From an uncultured Woeseiaceae bacterium (GTDB lineage Bacteria; Pseudomonadota; Gammaproteobacteria; Steroidobacterales; Woeseiaceae), in contig CALZMQ010000001.1 of the NCBI GenBank assembly GCA_945788625.1, positions 62,001 through 126,000 of the forward strand: a stretch of DNA of 64,000 bases. The letters run 5' to 3'. Made by a program: the position numbers and the translations under genes. The notes under the pieces were generated by a model. The model was not told the origin of the DNA. It ran no database searches and was given only the letters and a program-made list of their open reading frames with translations. The first letter of the stretch is position 1; every line of letters begins with the position of its first letter. Shown piece by piece: positions 54,409-62,192 of this stretch.

Positions 54409-54427
54409 TGATATCATTTTGATATCA
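54409..54427. promoter_or_regulatory. Paired TGATATCA palindromes
   Basis: The 8-bp palindrome TGATATCA occurs at 54409-54416 and 54420-54427, 11 bp apart (one helical turn), about 30-48 bp before the SPFH start. The placement fits an operator overlapping the promoter. Confidence 0.5.
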
Positions 54428-54509
54428 TTGGTTGCAAAGATCAAGGGCGTTCGCCTCGCTTGGCGACAAGCTATTGATCTACAAACTTATTTCCTGTTCG
54501 GTTGAAAGA

Positions 54510-55853
54510 TTATGTCAACTGCTGCGGGATGCGGCACTGCAGGTGGGCGCCTTTCTCGTCCGGGTTCAGGAGCACGAGCGAGCCGCCATGCGCCCGGGCA
54601 ACAAGCACCGCCAGGTGCAGCCCGAGCCCCGTGCCCCCGGTATCGCGGGTACGTGACGGGTCGGTCCTGTAAAAAGGCTCGCCGAGGTGTTCCGCCTGGT
54701 CTTTCGACATTCCCGGCCCGTTGTCGGAGACGGTCAGGACCAGGTTGTCGGCGTCACTGTCGATCGTCACCTCTACCCTGCCGTCGCTCTCGGGTACGTA
54801 ACGCATGGCGTTCGCAATGAGGTTCTTCAGCAGCAGGGATATTCGTGCCTCGTCAATGCTGACTTCGAGGCCGTCGGCGTTGTCGGTCACCGTGATTACA
54901 CTCCTCGACCGGTCGAAGAAGTCATCAATGAGCTCGGCGATCAGCGCGTCGATCTTCACCGTGGTTCTATTCAGCCTGACGTGTCGGGCACTGAGACGTT
55001 CCGCCTCCAGCAGCGACACCACGATCTTCTCCATTTCTGCAATCTCGGCCTTAAGGGAGTCACGATCGTCGTCGTTATCGAGAAACTCCAATGCAAGCCG
55101 CATGCGCGACAGCGGCGTGCGCAGCTCGTGACTGATTCCCAGGAGCAACGCGCGCTTGGCGTCCAGCATGTGCTCGACGTCGCCGGCCAGCCGGTTGATA
55201 TCGGCCGCGAGGTCGCCGAGCTGGTCACCTCGAATATTTTCGATTCGATAATCGAAATTGCCCTTGCCTATGTGGTCTGCGCCGGCGCGAATTGCGCGAA
55301 TGGGTTTAAACAGCCAGCTAACCGCCGCGTATCCGATCATCAGGTAGACCAGCCCGAGGCCGACGATCACCGTGATCACATCCGGACTTGAATCGACATC
55401 GGATATTCGTGGCGTCGAAACGACGATGTCATATTCGCCCTGGCGCATTTTCAGGAAGCGGTGGTTTTCTTCAACGGCAAACTCGAGTCCCTGCAGTTCA
55501 TCCACCCAGGCGGCTGGGTCATCGCTGAACTTGGGGCTGGCACCGAAATCGAGGCTCGCCAGCGAGGGAAACTTGTCATCGGAAGCCCAGTCGATGTCGG
55601 GGCCCAGGATGCGTATATCGACCGGGACGCTTTCCGTGATGGCAATCGCCCGATCGATTCTCGGCGGCGAACCGATGTCTTCTTTTACGTAGTGCACATG
55701 TAACGACAGGTGCCCGCTGATCAAACCCCTGATTTCGTCGCTGTTGTAAAACCAGCGTAGCGCCGTGAACGCACCGTAGACGAACAGCACCGCCAGCACG
55801 ACGAAAATGACCAGCAGCCGGAACGACAGGGAGCGGGACAGGCGTCTAAGCAT
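54510..55853 (-). CDS. Sensor histidine kinase, CpxA-like
   Basis: A 447-aa inner-membrane kinase. Membrane segment 1 is at residues 10-32 (FRLLVIFVVLAVLFVYGAF). A periplasmic sensor of about 130 residues follows, then membrane segment 2 (VITVIVGLGLVYLMIGYAAV), then a HAMP domain. The phospho-His is in LLLGISHELRTPLSRMRLAL. The ATPase has N (LIANAMRYVPES), G1 (LTVSDNGPGMSKDQ) and G2 (TGGTGLGLHLA). The start overlaps the response regulator by 8 bp. The stimulus is unknown. Confidence 0.93.
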   Translation of the reverse strand: MLRRLSRSLSFRLLVIFVVLAVLFVYGAFTALRWFYNSDEIRGLISGHLSLHVHYVKEDIGSPPRIDRAIAITESVPVDIRILGPDIDWASDDKFPSLASLDFGASPKFSDDPAAWVDELQGLEFAVEENHRFLKMRQGEYDIVVSTPRISDVDSSPDVITVIVGLGLVYLMIGYAAVSWLFKPIRAIRAGADHIGKGNFDYRIENIRGDQLGDLAADINRLAGDVEHMLDAKRALLLGISHELRTPLSRMRLALEFLDNDDDRDSLKAEIAEMEKIVVSLLEAERLSARHVRLNRTTVKIDALIAELIDDFFDRSRSVITVTDNADGLEVSIDEARISLLLKNLIANAMRYVPESDGRVEVTIDSDADNLVLTVSDNGPGMSKDQAEHLGEPFYRTDPSRTRDTGGTGLGLHLAVLVARAHGGSLVLLNPDEKGAHLQCRIPQQLT

Positions 55854-56541
55854 CCGAATGCGGAACGCCTACGAAGGAGTATCCTCGACCCCAGATCGTC
55901 TGGATAAATCGTGGTGGTTTGACTGAGTCATGCAACTTGCCGCGCAGGCGACTGATCATGATGTCGACCGAGCGTGTCAGTATCGCCGCGTCAATTCCCC
56001 GCAATTCGCTCAGAATATCGTCGCGGGACAATTTCTTGCCGTGGCGCCTTGCGAGTATGAGCAGCAGCTCGAACTCCATTGACGTCAGGTCGACGTTTTC
56101 GCCGTCCAGCGTGACAGCTCTCGATTCAACGTCGATCGTCAATCCGTCGAATTCCAGCTTCCCGCCGGCCGTACCCGTGGTTTCGGCGCGCCGCAGGATC
56201 GCCTGCACCCGTGCCACGAGTTCGCGCGGCTCGAACGGCTTGCCGATATAATCATCCGCGCCGAGTTCCAGACCCGAGACACGATCGATTACGTCCCCGC
56301 GGGCCGTGAGCATGATAATCGGGATATCGCTCGTTTTTCGTACCTCGCGACAAATCTCGAAGCCGTCCTTGCCAGGCAACATTACGTCGAGAAGCAGGAG
56401 GTCCGGGTCTTCCCGGTTGAGCATACGCATGCCCCCCGCAGCCTCAAACGCACAAACGAGATTGATCCCGAAACGTTTGAAGTACGCCTGAAGGAGTTCG
56501 GAATGCTTGCGATCGTCATCGATGAGCAGGATCTTGGTCAT
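55846..56541 (-). CDS. OmpR-family response regulator, CpxR-like
   Basis: A 231-aa regulator starting at ATG 56539-56541 (MTKILLIDDDRKHSELLQAY). The phospho-acceptor Asp is in PDLLLLDVMLPGKDGFEICR near residue 51; the conserved Thr/Ser and Lys are in IIMLTARGD and IGKPFEPREL. The winged-helix DNA-binding domain begins about residue 130 and ends FIQTIWGRGYSFVGV. It is in an operon with the histidine kinase. A GGAAA-N5-GGAAA direct repeat lies 61-75 bp upstream of its start. Confidence 0.94.
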   Translation of the reverse strand: MTKILLIDDDRKHSELLQAYFKRFGINLVCAFEAAGGMRMLNREDPDLLLLDVMLPGKDGFEICREVRKTSDIPIIMLTARGDVIDRVSGLELGADDYIGKPFEPRELVARVQAILRRAETTGTAGGKLEFDGLTIDVESRAVTLDGENVDLTSMEFELLLILARRHGKKLSRDDILSELRGIDAAILTRSVDIMISRLRGKLHDSVKPPRFIQTIWGRGYSFVGVPHSDA

Positions 56542-56601
56542 ATTCTTATCATAACGCGGAGCAGCTATCGCATGTCGGGTCGTGCCTGCACCGATACAAT
56601 T

Positions 56602-56616
56602 GGAAACATCCGGAAA
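56602..56616. promoter_or_regulatory. GGAAA-N5-GGAAA direct repeat (CpxR-box-like)
   Basis: GGAAA at 56602-56606 and 56612-56616 are spaced 10 bp start to start, as in CpxR boxes (GTAAA-N5-GTAAA). It lies between the divergent response regulator and the DUF4397 lipoprotein gene, so it could control either. Confidence 0.4.
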
Positions 56617-56694
56617 CGGAGCTGAGATCATTCCGCGGCGCCGCTAAAACACAATGCCCCCTCACCGAAACACACTATTCGTAAGGGGCTGGAA

Positions 56695-58062
56695 ATGAGG
56701 ACATTGTATCAATCGGCACTGGCACTGGTAATCCTGGTGCTAGCGGCCTGTGACTCGAACAACGGCGCGATATTCACGACAGTGGAGCCGCCGAAGACTT
56801 TCAACATCCAGGTGGTTCACGCATCGCCAGACGCGCCGCCGGTCAACGTACTGGTTGACGGAAACGCGGTACTGACGGACGTGGACTATAATGCCGGATC
56901 TGCGCAACTGACGCTGGATGAGGGTACCTACAGCATCGAAGTTGAGGGCATTCTTCCCGGCGGCAATGCGACCGTGATCGGGCCTGTATCACTCGACTTC
57001 GCAGGAGACACCACGTACACGGTTGCCGCAGTTGGCAGCGTTGCGGCGATCGAGCCGGTCGTGTTCAGCCAGGCCAGGGGAACCCCGACGGCCGGGTCGG
57101 CACGACTCAGCGTACTGCATGCCGCCGCAGCGGCGCCCGAAGTGGACGTCTACGTAACGGCACCGGGTGCGGACCTTGCAGGCTCCGCCGCTGTAGGGTC
57201 TTTTGAATTCAAGGGCACGCTCGGGCCGGCGGAAGTAACGGCTGGTGACTACCAGATCCGTGTGACGCCGGCCGGCGACCCCGCGACGGTCGTATTCGAT
57301 TCGGGCACGATCGCACTGGCCGATGGCGATGACCTGTTCGTGGCCGCGGTGCCGAGCACCAATGCCGGGCCGTCACCGATTAGCCTCGTTGTGCTGACAG
57401 GTGCCGGCTCCGCCGAGATCCTGACGGCGAGCACGCCGGCGTCGCTGAGAGTTTTTCACACCTCGCCCGACGCACCGGCCGTTGACGTCGTTGTCAACGA
57501 TGCGTTCGCCGCACCCCTGGTGCCAGGCCTGTCGTTTCCGAATTTCGCAGGCTACGTCAACGTCCCTGCGGACACGTACAACGTCAAGGTAACTGCGGCC
57601 GGCAATCCCGGCGTCATCGTCATCGACGCGGACCTGACACTGGAAGCGTCACAAGCCTACGACGTACTTGCCGTCGATACGCTCGCAGCCATCGAGCCGC
57701 TGGTTCTCAATGATGACCCCCGCCCGGTGAGCACGTATGCCAAGGTACGTATAGTGCACTCGTCGCCGACCGCGCAGGACGTCGACATTTACGTGACTGC
57801 ACCAGGAACCGACATTAACACCGTGGATCCGACCCTCGCGGTGGTACCGTTCAAGGCGAGTACGGGTTACATCCCGCTGCCTGAAGGCTCTTATGACGTC
57901 ACCGTCGTTCCTGCGGGCACCAAGACCGCGGCCATCGGGCCCGCCACTTTCGACTTCTTCAATGGCGATGTTCTGACCGTGGTTGCACGTGACGCCGTAG
58001 GTGGCGGCGCGCCGCTCAACGTGATCGTTGCGGGAGACCAGATTTTTCCCGACGAAACCTGA
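56695..58062 (+). CDS. DUF4397-repeat lipoprotein
   Basis: A 455-aa protein. The N-terminus MRTLYQSALALVILVLAAC has a lipobox at Cys19, and AAGGGG lies 8 bases before ATG 56695. Four immunoglobulin-like DUF4397 repeats follow, each opening with a VVHASPDAPPVNVLVDG-type strand (also VLHAAAAAPEVDVYV, VFHTSPDAPAVDVVV and IVHSSPTAQDVDIYV). Probably a surface or periplasmic adhesive or structural protein; function is not established. It is divergent from the two-component system. Confidence 0.92.
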   Translation: MRTLYQSALALVILVLAACDSNNGAIFTTVEPPKTFNIQVVHASPDAPPVNVLVDGNAVLTDVDYNAGSAQLTLDEGTYSIEVEGILPGGNATVIGPVSLDFAGDTTYTVAAVGSVAAIEPVVFSQARGTPTAGSARLSVLHAAAAAPEVDVYVTAPGADLAGSAAVGSFEFKGTLGPAEVTAGDYQIRVTPAGDPATVVFDSGTIALADGDDLFVAAVPSTNAGPSPISLVVLTGAGSAEILTASTPASLRVFHTSPDAPAVDVVVNDAFAAPLVPGLSFPNFAGYVNVPADTYNVKVTAAGNPGVIVIDADLTLEASQAYDVLAVDTLAAIEPLVLNDDPRPVSTYAKVRIVHSSPTAQDVDIYVTAPGTDINTVDPTLAVVPFKASTGYIPLPEGSYDVTVVPAGTKTAAIGPATFDFFNGDVLTVVARDAVGGGAPLNVIVAGDQIFPDET

Positions 58063-58092
58063 GCGCAACCAGAAATTGTAAATCCCCTAATT

Positions 58093-58119
58093 GCCCCGTC
58101 TCCGGACGGGGCTTTTTTT
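58093..58119 (+). terminator. Rho-independent terminator
   Basis: GCCCCGTC and GACGGGGC form an 8-bp GC-rich stem around loop TCCG, followed by seven T. It lies 30 bp after the DUF4397 gene stop. Confidence 0.93.
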
Positions 58120-58170
58120 GGGTCAAGAAACTTTGCTGCGAAGCGTGTCGAATCGCGCCATAATCTCGTT

Positions 58171-60387
58171 ATGCCCACATTCGTATCCGAACTTCGTCAA
58201 CGCAACGTGCTGCGAGTTGCCGCGGCCTATGCACTGGTGTCCTGGATTCTCATCGAAGCAGGCTCGGTGTTGCTGCCGACCTTCGGGCTGGAGTGGTTAT
58301 TCAAGATCTACGTATTGATCGTGATCGCCGGATTCATCGTGGCCATGATTGTTGCCTGGGTCTTCGAAATAACACCGGACGGCGTGAAGCGCGAACGGGA
58401 CATCGATAGAACGGCCTATGCGCCGCAGCCGCGCAGCAGGATGAACTCGCTCATTATCGCTTTGCTCGTCCTTGCACTCGGTGTGTCGATAACTTTCAAC
58501 CTGACCGGAATCCGCCGTAGCGATGTGCTGGTCAACGAACCGGTGGCGCGCGATTCGATTGCAGTATTGCCGTTTTCCAATCGCAGCGCGGACGAGGACA
58601 ATCGGTACTTCGCCGACGGCATCCACGATGACATTCTCACGAGGCTGGCGGATGTCGAGTCTCTGCGAGTCATATCGCGCACATCCGTCAATGAATATCG
58701 CGACACCAACAAGAAGATCCAACAGATTGGCAGGGAACTGGGAGTCTCGGCTATCGTCGAGGGCGCCGTACAGCGAGTCGGCGACAAAGTCCGCATTACC
58801 GTGCAGCTCATAGACGCGAAGACGGATGAGCACCTGTGGGCCAAGACCTACGACGAGGCCCTGACGATTGAAAACGTATTCGAGATACAGAGTGAGATCA
58901 GCGCACAAGTCGCATTATCATTGCGCGCTGCCCTGACGCCGGATGACGAGTTGCGACTTGCAGCGTCACCGACGGACAACATCGATGCCTATTCAGAGTA
59001 CGTCAAGGGCCGAGCCAACCTCTCGGAGCGGAGTTTCACAAGCCTCGAGGCGGCTCGCAGAAACTTCGAACGCGCGATCGAACTCGACCCCGGGTATGCG
59101 CAAGCGCACGCCCTGTTGGCACAGACCGTGCTGGTTATTCTGTCCAATCACAAATCCATCGTGCCTTCCGAGGCATATTCTGTCGCAGGGCAGGCCGTGG
59201 AAACGGCATTGGAAATCGATCCGCAGCTTGCCGAAGCGTATGCGGCGCGCGGCCTGCTCGAATCATCGAAATGGGAAACCAACCGCATCGGCCCGGGAAA
59301 TATCGCTGCGGCCGAGTCATTTCGTACTGCGCTGGCACTGAGTCCGAGCCTCGCCGACGCTTACGTCTGGTTCGCGTCGTTGCGAACGTCGGAAGGCGAG
59401 ATCGATGCGGCAATCGACCTATTGACCAAAGCCTTACAAATCGACCCTCTGAGTCGCATACCGTACGTCAACCTCCCGAGCTTTTATGCGATGCGGGGGC
59501 AGATCGACGAAACCACTCAAATGCTCGTCGGTGCGATCAGCCTGTTTCCCGACTGGTCGACACCCTACAACTACCTCAGCAATCATATGCAGAAGCTCGG
59601 TCGTCTGGATGAGGCCGTTGCGTGGGGCTTACAGGACATCCGTTTAAACGAGGACCCCATGTCCGGCGGATACCTGCTTCCTATTTACGCCGAGTTCGGT
59701 GACGATGCTGCAATTACCGAGTTTGTCGAGCAATTTCCGAAAGATCATCCCCTCTACCCCGTAGGCAAGAGCTATTGGCACTACATCACCAGGGACTACG
59801 AAGGGGCGCTGCAGGAACTCGAGAGCATCGACGATGTATCCGAGTTTCCGGCTGAGTTTGTATACCCACTGATGGTCGGCGCCTCGATCATGTTGGGCGA
59901 CTACGATCAGGCTTACGAGTACATGACCGAGGGCAGTCCGACGCTGACCGGCGATACCGACGCCACAGTCGATCGCAAGAACGTGCAAGACGCCGTGTTG
60001 CTTGCGTTTATCGAACAGAAACGCAACCGGCACGGACAGGCCAGCAAGCTGCTGGACAAGGCTCAGCCCGTGGTCGAGGGCTTGCCGCGCCTCGGCATGG
60101 CCGGTCACGGGATCACCGATGTCCATATTCTTACACTGCGGGGTCGGCCGAATGCGGCAATGGAGGCGCTAATCGAGGCGGTTGAAGAGGGCTACGTCAG
60201 TTCGCAAGTTTTCGATCCGTGGCCTTTCGACGAGGACCCGATCATCGAGCCGCTGCGCAGCGACCCTCGCTTCCCGGCCGTGCAACAACGCATGATCGAC
60301 AAGATCGAACTGATGCGGCACAACGTCGAGGCCGCACGGTCATCCGACGAATGGAGTGAGTTGCTGGCCAGGGCCGAGTCAATCTGA
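58171..60387 (+). CDS. Membrane protein with FlgO-like domain and TPR repeats
   Basis: A 738-aa protein. The N-terminus FVSELRQRNVLRVAAAYALV begins a family-typical block, and two or three hydrophobic segments span residues 15-110. A FlgO/TolB-N-like domain follows (SIAVLPFSNRSADEDNRYFA, then ISRTSVNEYR, LGVSAIVEGAVQRVGDKVRI). TPR repeats fill the rest (AQAHALLAQTVLVILSNH and later copies). The output domain seen in relatives (adenylate cyclase or winged helix) is absent. The final 9 bp overlap the convergent MOSC gene. Confidence 0.88.
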   Translation: MPTFVSELRQRNVLRVAAAYALVSWILIEAGSVLLPTFGLEWLFKIYVLIVIAGFIVAMIVAWVFEITPDGVKRERDIDRTAYAPQPRSRMNSLIIALLVLALGVSITFNLTGIRRSDVLVNEPVARDSIAVLPFSNRSADEDNRYFADGIHDDILTRLADVESLRVISRTSVNEYRDTNKKIQQIGRELGVSAIVEGAVQRVGDKVRITVQLIDAKTDEHLWAKTYDEALTIENVFEIQSEISAQVALSLRAALTPDDELRLAASPTDNIDAYSEYVKGRANLSERSFTSLEAARRNFERAIELDPGYAQAHALLAQTVLVILSNHKSIVPSEAYSVAGQAVETALEIDPQLAEAYAARGLLESSKWETNRIGPGNIAAAESFRTALALSPSLADAYVWFASLRTSEGEIDAAIDLLTKALQIDPLSRIPYVNLPSFYAMRGQIDETTQMLVGAISLFPDWSTPYNYLSNHMQKLGRLDEAVAWGLQDIRLNEDPMSGGYLLPIYAEFGDDAAITEFVEQFPKDHPLYPVGKSYWHYITRDYEGALQELESIDDVSEFPAEFVYPLMVGASIMLGDYDQAYEYMTEGSPTLTGDTDATVDRKNVQDAVLLAFIEQKRNRHGQASKLLDKAQPVVEGLPRLGMAGHGITDVHILTLRGRPNAAMEALIEAVEEGYVSSQVFDPWPFDEDPIIEPLRSDPRFPAVQQRMIDKIELMRHNVEAARSSDEWSELLARAESI

Positions 60388-61026
60388 CGCGATATCGATG
60401 CCCGACAGTTTTACCTCGATTTTTGCTTTCATGCGCTCTGCCACCGGAGCTTCCAGGTAGCGTCGCAAAGTATCCGCATCATGCTGTGTGGCGTACGCGA
60501 ACCGAAACAAATCCAGCGTGGTGACGGTGCTCGCGTCGCTCTGCACTAACGTAACGGTATCGCCCGCGCACACCTCTCCCGCATTCAGAACACGAAAGTA
60601 GATGCCGGGCCTCTCGGCTTTACGGAATGCCAGGCCGAAACCAGGGTCGGCCAACCGGGCCGCCAGCGTCGCGCAGGGTATGCGTGGCGAGGTCGCCTCG
60701 AGGACCACACCACCGATCAACATTCGATCGCCGACATACAGATCGCTCGGCAGTCCTTCGATGGTCAGGTTTTCTCCGAACAGCCCGGCGGCAAAGTCGC
60801 CGCCCCGTTCGGCGCGCCACCAGTCGTAATCGTCGGTTCCGTATGCGTACACCGCCTGGTCGGGGCCGCCATGGTGCTTTTCGTTGACGACGGCGTCGCC
60901 GCACAATCCGAGTTCCGTCACCAGCACGCTGCCGGATACCGGCTGCTTGCAAATCCCGGTGACGATGGACTTGCGACCATGGGAGATTGTGTCGGCCTTG
61001 CCGACGTTTACGCTGCTGATCCGCAT
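60379..61026 (-). CDS. MOSC-domain protein (YiiM family)
   Basis: A 215-aa protein starting at ATG 61024-61026 (MRISSVNVGKADTISHGRKS). The MOSC core includes GDAVVNEKHHGGPDQAVYAY, then LFGENLTIEGL, and the conserved Cys in PRIPCATLAARLADPGFG. The family handles molybdenum-cofactor sulfur or reduces N-hydroxylated bases such as 6-N-hydroxyaminopurine (YiiM). It is probably cytoplasmic. A small membrane protein gene lies 19 bp upstream on the same strand. Confidence 0.92.
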   Translation of the reverse strand: MRISSVNVGKADTISHGRKSIVTGICKQPVSGSVLVTELGLCGDAVVNEKHHGGPDQAVYAYGTDDYDWWRAERGGDFAAGLFGENLTIEGLPSDLYVGDRMLIGGVVLEATSPRIPCATLAARLADPGFGLAFRKAERPGIYFRVLNAGEVCAGDTVTLVQSDASTVTTLDLFRFAYATQHDADTLRRYLEAPVAERMKAKIEVKLSGIDIASD

Positions 61027-61045
61027 GGACTCCAACAATCGCCGG

Positions 61046-61150
61046 CTAGACCTTGATGCGCCCCAGCACGATCCCCAAGAGCGTAAACGCGATCAATGCG
61101 ACCGACATGACGCCGAAAAACATACAGACGATGAAGATAGTCTGTTCCAT
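61046..61150 (-). CDS. Small membrane protein, 34 aa
   Basis: From ATG 61148-61150, preceded by AGGAGGG at about 5 bases, the frame encodes MEQTIFIVCMFFGVMSVALI, then AFTLLGIVLGRIKV: one membrane helix with a basic C-terminal end. The strong ribosome site supports translation. It is followed by the MOSC gene. Function unknown. Confidence 0.72.
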   Translation of the reverse strand: MEQTIFIVCMFFGVMSVALIAFTLLGIVLGRIKV

Positions 61151-61264
61151 GCCTGCCCTCCTGTGTGCGGCCCGGTGCCACGCCTTTTTGTACTCGCTTA
61201 CCCGGCGTTTTTCCATTACCGGCCGCACCCTGAACCGAGGCCACCGGAAAAGTGTTGCTTAATG

Positions 61265-61301
61265 CGTTACATTTTAATCATATTTACATTACAATGTAAC
61301 G
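61265..61301. promoter_or_regulatory. CGTTACATT/AATGTAACG operator
   Basis: CGTTACATT at 61265-61273 is the exact reverse complement of AATGTAACG at 61293-61301, and a further TTACATT lies at 61284-61290. The element ends 1 base before the start of a ribbon-helix-helix gene, consistent with autoregulation. Confidence 0.55.
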
Positions 61302-61302
61302 T

Positions 61303-61497
61303 ATGGCGAAAACCAAGGTCTCAACCCTCAACCTGCGCATCGAGCCCGGCATCAAGCAAGCCGTGCGCGAGGCCGCCGCGCGCGAGCACCGCAGCGTCGC
61401 GAATATGGTGGAGATGTTGATACGCCGGCACTGTGATCAGGCCGGCATATCGATCCCAGAGCAAAACGAGCTATTCCCGGGGACTCAGAATGGATGA
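61303..61497 (+). CDS. Ribbon-helix-helix protein, antitoxin-like, 64 aa
   Basis: Strand-helix-helix pattern: TLNLRIEPGIKQAVREAAA, then REHRSVANMVEMLIRRH, as in CopG/Arc-type repressors and antitoxins. ATG 61303 lies directly after a palindromic operator. The C-terminal tail (GISIPEQNELFPGTQNG) is short. Its stop overlaps the start of the downstream partner gene by 8 bp. Confidence 0.85.
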   Translation: MAKTKVSTLNLRIEPGIKQAVREAAAREHRSVANMVEMLIRRHCDQAGISIPEQNELFPGTQNG

Positions 61498-61744
61498 ACG
61501 CATGTTGAAGGCGATGGTCGCCGCCGGTGCCATCAAGAACATCAACATAATCGCCAGTGGTGCGCGCTTTCACATCGAGGCAAGGACGCCGAACGGCCCG
61601 ATTACCGCGGAAACGCGCAAGGGCAAGGTCAGGACCTGGGTGACGCTCGACGCCGCCGCGAGATGGGTGCGCGGCCTCGGTATCGGCGGGGCGCACGTCA
61701 GCCTGACGCACTGGCAACCGGGCCAGCGCGAATTATCGCTCTAA
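61490..61744 (+). CDS. Hypothetical partner of the ribbon-helix-helix protein, 84 aa
   Basis: It starts at ATG 61490 inside the end of the previous gene. The 84-aa protein is basic, opening MDERMLKAMVAAGAIKNINI, then IIASGARFHIEART, a strand-rich segment, and VTLDAAARWVRGLGIGGAHV. It recalls small plasmid partition-associated (ParC-like) proteins, from memory and with low certainty. Overlap with a DNA-binding partner suggests a joint function such as a repressor complex or a toxin-antitoxin-like module. Confidence 0.75.
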   Translation: MDERMLKAMVAAGAIKNINIIASGARFHIEARTPNGPITAETRKGKVRTWVTLDAAARWVRGLGIGGAHVSLTHWQPGQRELSL

Positions 61745-61751
61745 GACAGGA

Positions 61752-62093
61752 CTACTCTGCGTCAGCCGATGGCCATTCGCCGCCGAGCGGGAACGGCCGG
61801 TCGTCTGTGTTGAACGTCAGGTAGCGAACGATCTCGTAGATGTACCCTGCGAGACTCTGCCCCACCTGCCGGAGCTGGCGATTGACCTCGCCCGTGAACA
61901 ATACCCAGAAAAATCCAAGCACGACCACGAAGGTACCAACCAGGCTGGCAATGCTCACCAGGATGTAACAAATCAGCATGAACAACAGCCGCGTCCACGT
62001 TGCACGCGATTTCAGATTCTCCTCGAGGGCCGGCTTGCCAGGTTCACTGTCGTCGGCAAATGCATGATCTGCAGGGGGATTTTCATTGTTCAT
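61752..62093 (-). CDS. DUF4389 membrane protein
   Basis: A 113-aa protein starting at ATG 62091-62093, with GGGAG 9 bases upstream. After an acidic N-terminus, a WTRLLFMLICYILVSIASLV helix and a second hydrophobic stretch follow, then LFTGEVNRQLRQVGQSLAGY and YLTFNTDDRPFPLGGEWP, the DUF4389 signature. Function unknown. It is convergent with the preceding bicistron, 7 bp apart. Confidence 0.88.
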   Translation of the reverse strand: MNNENPPADHAFADDSEPGKPALEENLKSRATWTRLLFMLICYILVSIASLVGTFVVVLGFFWVLFTGEVNRQLRQVGQSLAGYIYEIVRYLTFNTDDRPFPLGGEWPSADAE

Positions 62094-62192
62094 TTGCTTT
62101 GCTCCCGTTGACGCAACCGTCAAAATAAAGCACCAATCTTACGAGCCTATTGTTACAATCTTCGACCTTTCGAACCAGCGAAATATCCGGGA

